Shown here: in pieces, positions 44,675-53,079 of the stretch
How the letters are laid out: each line of letters starts with the position of its first letter
How positions within the stretch are numbered: the stretch's first letter is position 1
DNA from: Leptolinea sp964420995
GTDB taxonomy: Bacteria; Chloroflexota; Anaerolineae; Anaerolineales; Anaerolineaceae
NCBI GenBank assembly: GCA_964420995.1
Contig: CAYQUX010000017.1
Location: forward strand, 1 to 64,000
Direction: 5' to 3'
DNA length: 64,000 bases
The notes under the pieces: model-generated
Database searches by the model: none
Told to the model about the DNA's origin: nothing
The model's input: only the letters and a program-made list of their open reading frames with translations
Translations under genes and position numbers: made by a program

Positions 44675-47050
44675 TTACAGTACCTTCTTTAATTGTTCAA
44701 GTGATTCCGCAACAAGGTTGGAGTTTGATTTAAGCTGCTCTAAAGCCGTAACCGATTTTTGGGATCCATCATTTAAATATGTAACGGCAAATTCTCTCAA
44801 CCTGGTATGACAATTTTTATGGACATCTTCAATGTCCTTGAATTCCTTTATCTGTCCGTATTCAACTTTTCCTACGCCATAATACCAACGGCCTAATGCA
44901 CATTGTCTCTCTGTGGGGAGGTTTGATGGATCCAGCTTTTCACCCCCATTTTGCATGACCTCGGCTTTCTTCAGCCAGTGTAAGTGGGCAGTTTTGAATG
45001 TTTCAATTTCTGCCAGCATCTCTTCATGGCTTGGTTTTTCAAGACGGAAACTCTTTACAATTCCCTGAAGTGTTTGTGCCATACTGGATAGAGATTGCGC
45101 GGAGGCGGTCACCTCTTCGACCTGGGCGCTCATTTCCTCTGTGGAAGCAGATACTTCTTCGATGGCAGCGCTATTTTCTTCACTTACGCTGGCAATGCTT
45201 TCAATTGATTGGGTGACTTCGGTGGAATTGGCGGCCATCTCCTCTGTGGCGGCGGTGTTTTCTTCCACAACCGCCGAAACCGTATCGACGGCAGAAACCA
45301 GTTCACTGGCAAACGCGTTCATTTTTCCGGTGGCTTCGCCCGCCTGCATTGCCTGTTTATTGACAGCTTCTGCGGCAGCCAGAATATCAAAAAGGGCTGA
45401 GCCTGCTTTGTTGGCGCTTTCAACACCAACCTCGACTTCCCTGGATCCTTCCACCATGGCACTTACGGCTTCTGCCACGGTGTTTTGGATCCCTGAGATC
45501 AAATTGGCAATCTCCTTGGTAGCGGAACTGGAGCGTTCCGCAAGTTTACGCACCTCATCTGCTACCACGGCAAAACCTTTGCCGTGCTCACCGGCACGGG
45601 CCGCCTCAATGGCAGCATTCAGCGCCAGCAGATTGGTTTGAGAGGCGATATCTTCAATGGTCTCCACAATGGCGCCAATTTCACCGGAACGCTGCCCCAT
45701 TTCCTGTACTTTTTCCGCCGACGCGCCTACCTTGGTTTTTATTCGTTGCATCCCCTTAAGGGTTTCTTCTACAGTCGTTGAACCATCACGAGCCGCTTTT
45801 GCGGCTGTTTCCGAGTCTTTTGTGACGGCGGCAGCATTTCCGGCAACTTGTTGGATAGCTGTGCTGATTTGTTGGGTGATATCAGAAGCAATGGATATTG
45901 CCTTACTCTGTTCCTGGGCGCCTTTGGCCACCCCGTCAATCGCGCTGGACATTTGCTCAACAGAAGAAGCTGTCTTGTTGATGGATTCAGCCTGATCAGA
46001 TGTGCCTTTCGCGATCTGCTGAACTGTCATACTGATCTGATTGGTAGCCTGGCTTGCCTGGTCGGATGCCCTGGCCAATTGGTCTGATGCCTCAGTTAGT
46101 GACCTGGAGTTGAGATTTATTTCCGTCACCGTTTCACGCAATCCTTTGATCATTCTCGCGAAAGCCTTACCAAGTTCATCTTTATCAGACTTCTGTGTAA
46201 TGGAAACCGTAAGATCGTTGTGAGCGATCGTATCTGCTGCGGTACCCATCTCTTGCATGTAGTTCATTAAATTGTCAAACGCTCTTCCGAGATCCCCGAT
46301 CTCGTCTTTCCGGAGGCGAACGTTATCCTTTTCCTTTTCAGACATGTCGCGAACAAGATCCCCATTGGACAGTCGATTGCCTATTCCCACGACTTTCGTT
46401 AATGGTCTTGTCATGGATAATGTGATAACCGCTGATAGTATGATGGCGATGATTACACTAAAAATTCCGGCAGTAATGGATACGATTTGTACACGACTTC
46501 TGGTAGTGTCGAATAATTCATCAGCCTCTGTATTTTCTGCCTGCAAGGAATTTGAAAAATCTGACAGTAATTCCCCCATATTTTTAGTATAGGTATCAAT
46601 TTCTGAATCCATCTTCATAGTCTCTGGAGTAGACCCATTGGCAGCTTTCAGGGCTGGCAACATTTCAGTTTCATACGTCTGGACTATCTTCTTGAAGCTG
46701 TCAGAAGCATCTTGAATAAGGGTTTTTTCCGAATCGGTATCTGCTGCATTGGCCAAATATTCGAGATCACCATTGGTCTCGGTTTTAATATCCTCCCAGG
46801 TTGTTGCAGTTTCAGCGAAATTCAGATTTATTTGTGTATCGGCAATAACTTCATATAACTTGGCGGCCATTCCCGCGCCTTCTTCCGCGCGAATGGCATC
46901 CTTGCTTCGTTGACTGCCGGCATCTTGAATTATGCCAAGTCCGGCGATTTGAGTATTCATATATATGATTATGGCGGTGAAAATCACCAAAAGCAGTCCA
47001 AACCCGACTGATAGCCGAACACCGGTTTTCAAATTATCTATGATTTTCAT
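44675..47050 (-). CDS. Methyl-accepting chemotaxis protein with C-terminal CZB domain
   Basis: A 791-aa chemoreceptor. TM1 (about 12-32), a four-helix-bundle type periplasmic sensor (about 35-190), TM2 (about 193-215), HAMP, and a long signalling coiled coil with the conserved tip (IASQTNLLALNAAIEAARAG). The last 120 residues form a CZB zinc-binding domain: FKTAHLHWL, the CALGRWYYG motif and VHKNCHTRL supply the His/Cys ligands. CZB domains sense zinc or hypochlorous acid-type oxidants in other bacteria. A truncated relative lies just upstream on the same strand. Confidence 0.93.
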   Translation of the reverse strand: MKIIDNLKTGVRLSVGFGLLLVIFTAIIIYMNTQIAGLGIIQDAGSQRSKDAIRAEEGAGMAAKLYEVIADTQINLNFAETATTWEDIKTETNGDLEYLANAADTDSEKTLIQDASDSFKKIVQTYETEMLPALKAANGSTPETMKMDSEIDTYTKNMGELLSDFSNSLQAENTEADELFDTTRSRVQIVSITAGIFSVIIAIILSAVITLSMTRPLTKVVGIGNRLSNGDLVRDMSEKEKDNVRLRKDEIGDLGRAFDNLMNYMQEMGTAADTIAHNDLTVSITQKSDKDELGKAFARMIKGLRETVTEINLNSRSLTEASDQLARASDQASQATNQISMTVQQIAKGTSDQAESINKTASSVEQMSSAIDGVAKGAQEQSKAISIASDITQQISTAIQQVAGNAAAVTKDSETAAKAARDGSTTVEETLKGMQRIKTKVGASAEKVQEMGQRSGEIGAIVETIEDIASQTNLLALNAAIEAARAGEHGKGFAVVADEVRKLAERSSSATKEIANLISGIQNTVAEAVSAMVEGSREVEVGVESANKAGSALFDILAAAEAVNKQAMQAGEATGKMNAFASELVSAVDTVSAVVEENTAATEEMAANSTEVTQSIESIASVSEENSAAIEEVSASTEEMSAQVEEVTASAQSLSSMAQTLQGIVKSFRLEKPSHEEMLAEIETFKTAHLHWLKKAEVMQNGGEKLDPSNLPTERQCALGRWYYGVGKVEYGQIKEFKDIEDVHKNCHTRLREFAVTYLNDGSQKSVTALEQLKSNSNLVAESLEQLKKVL

Positions 47051-47343
47051 TTTCGTTTGCCTTTTTTGGGGGTCAATCTATGATGCAAGCGTTGGTGAAC
47101 CCTGAGATGGAAAATTTCCCGATATCCAGCATTAAAAAAACCCGATCTTTTATTTCCACTCTTGAATTCGAATTTTTTATGACTGGAGAAAAAAACACCC
47201 CCAATAAGCGAGAGAGACATCTCCCGTGAATAAAGAAAACATATTTCCTCTCTTATAATAGGAGGATTCAATGGCAAAGAAATAAATAATTGATAAAAAT
47301 TTCATCATCTTTACCCTATTACCCGGGCAAATTTCAGATAAAT
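47051..47343 (-). other. Upstream region of the CZB chemoreceptor gene
   Basis: About 290 AT-rich bases between the relic chemoreceptor and the intact gene. It should carry the promoter of the latter. I see no gene, no riboswitch consensus and no clear -35/-10 pair; a TTATAA-type word lies near 47253. Confidence 0.3.
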
Positions 47344-47380
47344 AAAAAGACCACAGGCGATCCGAGCCTGTGATCTTTTT
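47344..47380 (-). terminator. Terminator following the chemoreceptor relic
   Basis: Arms AAAAAGA-C-CACAGGC and GCCTGTG-A-TCTTTTT pair with one mismatch around a 7-nt loop. It lies 15 nt past the stop of the minus-strand chemoreceptor fragment and is probably that gene's original terminator. Confidence 0.8.
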
Positions 47381-47395
47381 GGATGCACATAACAA

Positions 47396-47581
47396 TTATG
47401 CAACCTTGAACCGGTTTACCACATCTCTTAGACCATTGGCCAGATCAGCCAGCGATTGCGCCGAAGCAGTCACTTCTTCCACCTGGGTGCTCATCTCTTC
47501 GGAGGAGGCGGAAACCTCTTCAATGGCCGCGATATTTTCCTCGCTCACGCTAGCGATGCTTTCGATCGCCTGGGTGACTTT
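47396..47581 (-). pseudogene. C-terminal remnant of a chemotaxis receptor
   Basis: On the minus strand 60 codons ending RFKVA-stop are clearly the C-terminal end of an MCP signalling domain (VTQAIESIASVSEEN..., then VSASSEEMSTQVEEVTASAQ). They closely match the same part of the intact CZB receptor next door. Homology stops abruptly at about 47580; the frame continues only to a stop a few codons upstream and contains no start. The original terminator is preserved. It is a deletion or recombination relic of a third receptor. Confidence 0.88.
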
Positions 47582-47806
47582 GATAAAAGAATAGGAACAA
47601 ACGGGTAATATGCCAATTTATATTCCCTTCCTCCATCATTACTGTTGCAGTGGTTTCCATGATAATTGCTTAACTGTAAAGTAAAATGGCGGAAACACTA
47701 TTCTCTGATCTGATATTTGTGTCATCCTTCCACTTTTTCTCAGGGAACACATTGAATTCAACTTATCTGATAAAATTCAAGCAAGTAGACCTATCATTTT
47801 TCTCCC

Positions 47807-47857
47807 AACCGAATAAACGTTATTGGAAAAAATAAACCGCATTTTCGCGGTTCTTTT
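47807..47857 (+). terminator. Leader terminator/attenuator immediately before yjdF
   Basis: AACCGC (47835-47840) pairs with GCGGTT (47847-47852), followed by CTTTTT, ending 14 nt before the yjdF ATG. A second AACCG at 47807-47811 could compete for the same CGGTT. A terminator in this position suggests conditional read-through. Known yjdF genes often have a riboswitch, but I cannot confirm that motif here. Confidence 0.55.
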
Positions 47858-47870
47858 TGCACAGGGAAAA

Positions 47871-48284
47871 ATGATGGAAAATTCATTGACGGTATTATTT
47901 GATCCCCCCTTCTGGGTCGGGATTTTTGAACATAATGATGGTGATACATATCGAATGGCCCGCCATGTGTTTGGCGCTGAACCAACTGAGCCGCAATTAC
48001 TCGAGTTGGCGCGGAACGGGTTTCCGGGGTTAACGTTCTCCAATCCTGTTAACCTTGCTTCTGTCGAATTGCGCGAGGTGGGTTACAAACGCCGCATGAG
48101 GGAGATCAGGGCAGCGATGAAGAATCCGGCGGCATCCACCCGCTCACAACAGATTCTGCAACAGGAAATGGAGCGGCAGGCGCAAAATAACCGCGAACAC
48201 CGTCGACAAATCCGGCAGCAATCGGAGGACCTGAAATTTCAGGCAAGGCAGGCCAGGAAGGCGGAAAAACATCGCGGTCACTAA
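47871..48284 (+). CDS. yjdF: YjdF-family protein (DUF2992)
   Basis: A 137-aa protein. The N-terminal LTVLFDPPFWVGIFE and the following RMARHVFGAEPTEPQLLELA are characteristic of YjdF. The C-terminal third is highly charged and helical (Gln/Arg/Glu-rich, about 85-135), likely coiled coil or nucleic-acid interacting. The ATG at 47871 follows CAGGGA; a further ATG directly follows, and the TTG at 47823 would put the terminator inside the gene. In Bacillus, yjdF is controlled by a riboswitch for azaaromatic compounds; the protein's function is unknown. Confidence 0.8.
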   Translation: MMENSLTVLFDPPFWVGIFEHNDGDTYRMARHVFGAEPTEPQLLELARNGFPGLTFSNPVNLASVELREVGYKRRMREIRAAMKNPAASTRSQQILQQEMERQAQNNREHRRQIRQQSEDLKFQARQARKAEKHRGH

Positions 48285-48344
48285 ATCCTCAAAACCGGCC
48301 GCGAACGATATGCAATATCTGGTTCGGATTGCCGTGCGCCGGAT

Positions 48345-49712
48345 TTACCCGAGAGCCGCTCTGGCTTCCCCAATCTGAATTTCGACCGCCTCACGGGCCG
48401 TGCCGCCGTAAACCGACCGCCGGTTTACGGAAGATTCAAGACTTAGGGCGGTGTACAGGTCTTCGGCATAGGCCGGATGGATCGACCGGTATTCCTCCAA
48501 TGTCAGGGTGGGCAGGCTTTTTCCCTTTTCCTCTGCCAGCCTGACCGCCTTGCCCACTGCCTCGTGGGCATTGCGGAAAGGCACCCCTTTGGCTACAAGG
48601 TAATCGGCCAGGTCGGTTGCCAGCACAGCCGGATGGATGGCCTGACGGCAGCGCTCAATATTGATGGTTAATGTAGAAATAACTCCCCCCAGAACAGGGA
48701 GAAGAACTTCCATGGTATCCGCGGCTTCGAAAACGGCTGATTTATCTTCCTGAAGGTCTTTATCGTAGGCGGAGGGCAGCCCTTTAAGCATGGTCAAAAG
48801 ACCGGTCAATAAGCCGGTAAAGACACCAGCCTTGCCGCGGGTCAATTCCAGCATGTCGGGGTTCTTCTTTTGCGGCATCAGGCTGGAACCGGTGGAATAT
48901 TCATCCGCGAGGGTGATAAAGCCGTATTCAATGGTCGAATACAGGATCAGGGCTTCCGCCATTTTGCTAAGGTGAACGCCGGTCAGGGCAGCCCAGAATA
49001 GGAACTCTGCCGCGAAATCACGGTCAGAGACGGCATCCAGCGAATTGGGCGATGGAGCGGAAAAACCGAGATCTTCCGCCAGGGCAAAACGGTTAATGGG
49101 AAACGTTGTTCCTGCCAGGGCGGCACTGCCCAGAGGAAGAATTGCCGCGCGTTGAGATAACTCCTTCAAACGGTCACGGTCGCGCTGCAGCGCCCAGAAG
49201 TGGCTGAGCCACCAATGGCTAAGAAGGATGGGCTGGGCCTGTTGAAAATGCGTATAGCCGGGAAGGATGACATCCAGATCTTTCTGCGACCGCGCAATGA
49301 GCGTTTTCTGAAGATCAACCAGCAGACCGTCCAACATTGCGGCTGTGTTTGCCATCCACAGCCTGAAATCGGTGGCCACCTGGTCGTTTCGGCTGCGGCC
49401 GGTATGCAGTTTTCCCCCCACGGCGCCCACGATTTCTGTCAGGCGGCGTTCGACGGCCGTGTGGATATCCTCATCATTCTCGAGGAAAGTGAAGGTTCCT
49501 TCATCCATTTCAGCCCGCACAACCTGAAGGCCGTTGGTAAGTGTTTCAGCCTCGTCCGGCGTGATCACTCCAGCGGCAGCCAGCGCCCGTGCCCAGGCCT
49601 GGCTGCCGCGGATATCTTCTGCGTATAGACGCTTATCCACCGGCAGTGAATTATTCAAAAGGGATGCCAGGGAATCGAGCCCGGCGCGAAAACGGCCTGA
49701 CCAAAGCGTCAT
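48345..49712 (-). CDS. argH: Argininosuccinate lyase
   Basis: Last step of arginine synthesis: argininosuccinate to arginine plus fumarate, cytoplasmic tetramer. At 455 aa it has the superfamily signature SSLMPQKKNPD (about 277-287), with the mobile catalytic-serine loop, and the N-terminal SGRF. It starts 16 nt after the argG stop, giving an argG-argH operon expressed from the leader at 51.1 kb. Confidence 0.97.
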   Translation of the reverse strand: MTLWSGRFRAGLDSLASLLNNSLPVDKRLYAEDIRGSQAWARALAAAGVITPDEAETLTNGLQVVRAEMDEGTFTFLENDEDIHTAVERRLTEIVGAVGGKLHTGRSRNDQVATDFRLWMANTAAMLDGLLVDLQKTLIARSQKDLDVILPGYTHFQQAQPILLSHWWLSHFWALQRDRDRLKELSQRAAILPLGSAALAGTTFPINRFALAEDLGFSAPSPNSLDAVSDRDFAAEFLFWAALTGVHLSKMAEALILYSTIEYGFITLADEYSTGSSLMPQKKNPDMLELTRGKAGVFTGLLTGLLTMLKGLPSAYDKDLQEDKSAVFEAADTMEVLLPVLGGVISTLTINIERCRQAIHPAVLATDLADYLVAKGVPFRNAHEAVGKAVRLAEEKGKSLPTLTLEEYRSIHPAYAEDLYTALSLESSVNRRSVYGGTAREAVEIQIGEARAALG

Positions 49713-49728
49713 ACATTCTCCTTAATCA

Positions 49729-50985
49729 TTAATCGCGAATAATCTTTTCAGTCGGCACCGGCGGCAATCCCTCACCCAGGCCTTTCATCATGGCCTGAAC
49801 CTTGGATGGCAGCCCGAACAGACGGATAAAGCCGGCGGCGTCGGTGTGATCGTATACCTGGGAGTGCCCGAAGGTGGCGAATTCCTCGCGGTACAGGCTG
49901 TAGGGGCTGGTGCGGCCGGCTACAATCATATTGCCCTTGTACAATTTTACTTTGATTGAGCCGGTGACGACCTTCTGGGTTGACTGGAAGAAGGCATCCA
50001 TGGCCTCACGCAGTGGGGTGAACCACAGGCCAAAGTAGACCAGTTCGGCATACTTGTGTGAAAGGACGTCTTTGTAGTGCATGGTTTCGCGGTCAAGGGT
50101 GATGGATTCGAGTTCCTTGTGGGCGAAGCTGAGAATGGTGCCACCCGGTGTTTCATAAACACCGCGGGACTTCATGCCCACCAGGCGGTTTTCCACCAGG
50201 TCAATGCGTCCAATGCCATGCTTGCCGCCCAGGATATTGAGTGTTTCCACCAGCTTGACCGGCGCGGTGGGAACACCGTTAAGGGCTACAGGTTCTCCCT
50301 GTTCAAAGGTGATCTCAACCGTTTCTGGTTCGTTCGGCGCGTCAAAGGGGGAGGCGGAGAGGACAAACATATCCTCACGGGGTTCACTATTGGCGTCTTC
50401 CAGGTTGCCGCCTTCGTGAGAGATGTGCCAGAGGTTGCGGTCGCGGCTGTAGAAGGACGGATTCTTGCTGGGCGCGGACAGGTTATGCGCGGCCAGATAC
50501 GCCAGGGCGTCTTCGCGTGACTGGATATTCCATTCGCGCCAGGGGGCGATCACTTTCAACCGTGGATCAAGAGCGGTGAAGGCCAGTTCAAAACGCACCT
50601 GGTCATTGCCTTTACCCGTGCAGCCGTGGGCCACGGCGTCAGCGCCTTCCGCCCAGGCGATTTCCACCTGTTTTTTAGCGATGAGCGGGCGGGCGATGGA
50701 TGTGCCCAGCAGGTATTTGCGCTCATAAACCGCGCCGGATTTCAACATGGGCCACAGGTAATCCTTGCAGAATTCCTCGCGCAGATCGAGCTTTATAAGC
50801 TTCGCGGCACCCTGTTCTTTGGCGCGGCCTTCAAGGTTTTCCAACTCTTCCGCCTGTCCGACATCGGCGCAGTAGCATATGACCTCACAGTTGTAATTCT
50901 CTTTCAACCAGGGGACGATCACCGAGGTGTCCAATCCACCCGAGTAAGCCAGAACAACCTTCTTTACATCTTTCTTTTCACTCAT
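49729..50985 (-). CDS. argG: Argininosuccinate synthase
   Basis: ATP-dependent condensation of citrulline and aspartate. The N-terminal PP-loop is AYSGGLDTS, and all the usual blocks follow. The ATG at 50985, with AGGAGG 6 nt upstream, gives 418 aa; the frame to 51012 adds residues from the leader. Directly upstream lies a terminator and a structured leader RNA, so expression is probably attenuated. Confidence 0.97.
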   Translation of the reverse strand: MSEKKDVKKVVLAYSGGLDTSVIVPWLKENYNCEVICYCADVGQAEELENLEGRAKEQGAAKLIKLDLREEFCKDYLWPMLKSGAVYERKYLLGTSIARPLIAKKQVEIAWAEGADAVAHGCTGKGNDQVRFELAFTALDPRLKVIAPWREWNIQSREDALAYLAAHNLSAPSKNPSFYSRDRNLWHISHEGGNLEDANSEPREDMFVLSASPFDAPNEPETVEITFEQGEPVALNGVPTAPVKLVETLNILGGKHGIGRIDLVENRLVGMKSRGVYETPGGTILSFAHKELESITLDRETMHYKDVLSHKYAELVYFGLWFTPLREAMDAFFQSTQKVVTGSIKVKLYKGNMIVAGRTSPYSLYREEFATFGHSQVYDHTDAAGFIRLFGLPSKVQAMMKGLGEGLPPVPTEKIIRD

Positions 50986-51146
50986 AGCAGCCTCCTGAAA
51001 AAATAATAACAAAAAACCCCGCCAGGTGGCGGGGTTTGGATGTACTGATCAAGAAATTTTCACGTCGTCAGTCCAGCGAAACCTACCCAACCATCCGGAG
51101 ATGTGGGTGAGACAGGGTTCGTCGGGCTCGCAGGTCAAATTTCATT
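50986..51146 (-). ncRNA. Structured leader RNA upstream of argGH, unrecognised class
   Basis: About 160 nt on the minus strand from a predicted start near 51146. A perfect 7-bp P1 (51137-51143 with 51053-51059, GAAATTT/AAATTTC) closes the domain. Inside are 51118-51121 with 51077-51080 (CGAA/TTCG), 51114-51116 with 51082-51084, 51104-51107 with 51086-51089 (CCCA/TGGG), and a CATC/GATG hairpin with a 4-nt loop (51092-51103). A strong terminator follows, then the argG ribosome site. This promoter-domain-terminator-gene layout is that of a riboswitch. It is not a T-box or any class whose consensus I recall. Confidence 0.6.
51005..51037 (-). terminator. Intrinsic terminator in the argG leader
   Basis: A 10-bp perfect stem (51014-51023 with 51028-51037) followed on the minus strand by six T's and a T-rich stretch, ending about 20 nt before the argG start. 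It sits between the leader RNA domain and the gene, so it can only be regulatory. Confidence 0.9.
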
Positions 51147-51152
51147 GGCTGT

Positions 51153-51180
51153 ATTGTACCGGAAAATGGCACACTGTCAA
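51153..51180 (-). promoter_or_regulatory. Promoter of argGH
   Basis: On the minus strand TTGACA (51175-51180) and TACAAT (51153-51158) are 16 bp apart, a near-consensus promoter. It lies about 30 bp past the stop of the upstream vWA/FHA gene. Confidence 0.75.
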
Positions 51181-51210
51181 GGAAAAACCGAAAGAACCAA
51201 TTCCACCCGG

Positions 51211-53061
51211 TTATCCCCGCAGTTCAAACCGGTAACTGACCTTCCCCACGCGGATCATATCACCCGGAGAAAGGGCAATACCCAGGTTGGATACCGGCGA
51301 GTTATTCACCCAGGTGCCGGAGACGGATCCTGCGTCTTCCAGCCAGTAATCGCCGTTTGGCTTGCGGGTGATGCGTGCGTGCAGGCCGTCAACGCTGGGC
51401 GATGAGATGACCATTTGTGCGCGGATCGGACTGCTGCCCAGGTTGATGGTCTTGTCGCCCAGGCGGAAGGGAGGTTGTGTGGTGATGGAATCGCTGTTCT
51501 CCACGGGGAGCAACCAACCCGTCCTATCGCGGGTTACTGCCGTCATGGCGGGTTGTGTGTTGGGCTCGGTAATTGTGCGAATGACTCCCGGGCGGTCCAG
51601 TGGACGCGAATCCACCCGGGCGGAAGCCGGTCTCCCTTGCAGTGCCTCCTGAGCTTCCCTCGTTTTTCGTACCCGGTATTGGGTGAAGAAGGCTGCGCCG
51701 GCCACCAACAAGATCACACCTACCGCCAGAGCCAACCGTTCGGATGATACAGCTTCAAGCCAGTTGGCAGCCGGAGGTGCTGGAACAAATACCTCGAGAG
51801 GCAGGACCACAGTACTGCTTGAAAATCCCAGTTCGTCTTTTATTGTAACCTGCAGGTTATATGTGCCGCTGGTTTTCAGGTTACCCGTTGGCCAGCTCAG
51901 CTTTGTAAAGGCGGAGCCATTCTTTTCATCAACCATGTTTCCGTCAACCAGCAGACGACTGACGACCAGATTTCGGGGGTGTTTATCCGGGAATTCAATA
52001 TTAAGCTCAAGGGGTATTTCGGATGGTGAAAGCACTGACCGGCCGGATTCGGTTTGTTTCCAGGTTAAATCCACGGATTGGATCGGGTTCACGAACATGA
52101 CATTCGGCGCTTTTACCGATAATTCATAGTTGGCTTCGGGTGATCTGGCTTGAATTTTTTGTGATTGGATTTCAAGCGATACTATCTGTGTTCCACTCTG
52201 GTTGCTGCGTGACCGGTAGACAATTTCATACTGCCGGCGCAAAGGCTGCAGGTAACTTTCAATCGGGGGAAGCGCCTCACGGCCGGTAAGTCTGAAAACC
52301 TGCCCGCCGGTACGATCTGCCAGCGATTGAATGGCTGCTTCGGACTCTGGTTGTTTTGCTGACGCGGGAGCCATCAACCAGATATTAATCTGAATTCCCG
52401 CCCCGGCAGCCTGTTCGGCAAGCGTATCCATGGCTTTTGCCTGACCCGAGGACATCAGCGGGGTGATGTAAAGAACGGTTTGTTTCATTCCGGTTTGCGC
52501 CGGCGCGCCTATGGCCTGTTCAATGGCTTTGGAAAGACTGGTCAGGCTTGGGGTGGCTTCGATTAATTCCGGCGAAATTGTGTTGAAAGCCGCCGTCCAC
52601 GCGTCGGGTGTATTCAAATGAGCGGCTTTTACTCCCGCGTTGGTCACCAGGCTGACCGAATCGCCTTTGCCGATGGATTGGGCTTCCGGCACCCAGTTCA
52701 ACAGGGCTTCCTTGATCAATTGCCAGTTGGCCTTGCTGGAAAGCCGGTTGGCCAGGATCGGCCCGCCGTTTATGGCTACCAGAAAATCCACAGCGGTCGG
52801 TGTTTCGTTGGCTTCATCCACCGGCCGCAGGATGCCATTCTCAATGACTTTGAAATCCTCATAGGTTAGATCAGGTGAGAAACTCCCATCTGCCTGGAGC
52901 ACATCCACTTCCAGGTGAATGGTGGGAAATCGGGAGGGGTCAATTCGGTTGATTCGGGAGCGCGCGGATGACTGCGCGGTAACGGGGAGGGCGGCTGATG
53001 TATGGAAAAATATCGCCATAACCAGCATCGCGGCCCCTGTCATGTGCAGCCATTTTTTCAC
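51211..53061 (-). CDS. Exported vWA-like membrane protein with C-terminal FHA domain
   Basis: A 616-aa protein. A signal peptide (about 1-30) is followed by an extracytoplasmic region with a vWA-like fold (about 95-280), whose metal site is degenerate: AINGG replaces the DXSXS MIDAS. Ig-like sequence follows (about 320-430), then one transmembrane helix (about 446-468). The cytoplasmic C-terminus is an FHA domain (about 535-616, with SSPSVDGLHARI and SVSGTWVNN), which reads phospho-threonine. The layout suggests a sensor or scaffold linking the cell surface to a Ser/Thr kinase. The downstream argGH has its own promoter. Confidence 0.82.
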   Translation of the reverse strand: MKKWLHMTGAAMLVMAIFFHTSAALPVTAQSSARSRINRIDPSRFPTIHLEVDVLQADGSFSPDLTYEDFKVIENGILRPVDEANETPTAVDFLVAINGGPILANRLSSKANWQLIKEALLNWVPEAQSIGKGDSVSLVTNAGVKAAHLNTPDAWTAAFNTISPELIEATPSLTSLSKAIEQAIGAPAQTGMKQTVLYITPLMSSGQAKAMDTLAEQAAGAGIQINIWLMAPASAKQPESEAAIQSLADRTGGQVFRLTGREALPPIESYLQPLRRQYEIVYRSRSNQSGTQIVSLEIQSQKIQARSPEANYELSVKAPNVMFVNPIQSVDLTWKQTESGRSVLSPSEIPLELNIEFPDKHPRNLVVSRLLVDGNMVDEKNGSAFTKLSWPTGNLKTSGTYNLQVTIKDELGFSSSTVVLPLEVFVPAPPAANWLEAVSSERLALAVGVILLVAGAAFFTQYRVRKTREAQEALQGRPASARVDSRPLDRPGVIRTITEPNTQPAMTAVTRDRTGWLLPVENSDSITTQPPFRLGDKTINLGSSPIRAQMVISSPSVDGLHARITRKPNGDYWLEDAGSVSGTWVNNSPVSNLGIALSPGDMIRVGKVSYRFELRG

Positions 53062-53079
53062 TGTCTACCTCGTATGCGT

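Noticed and set aside
47370..47594. Plus-strand open frame over the chemoreceptor relic
   Set aside because: It is the antisense of a clear MCP C-terminal sequence on the minus strand.
47597..47608. Possible fifth ACCC-N4-GGGT site near the chemoreceptor relic
   Set aside because: Only one half (ACCCGTTTG on the minus strand) matches; the GGGT half is missing.
51005..51146. T-box riboswitch before argG
   Set aside because: The invariant T-box antiterminator sequence is absent and the domain is too short for a specifier stem.
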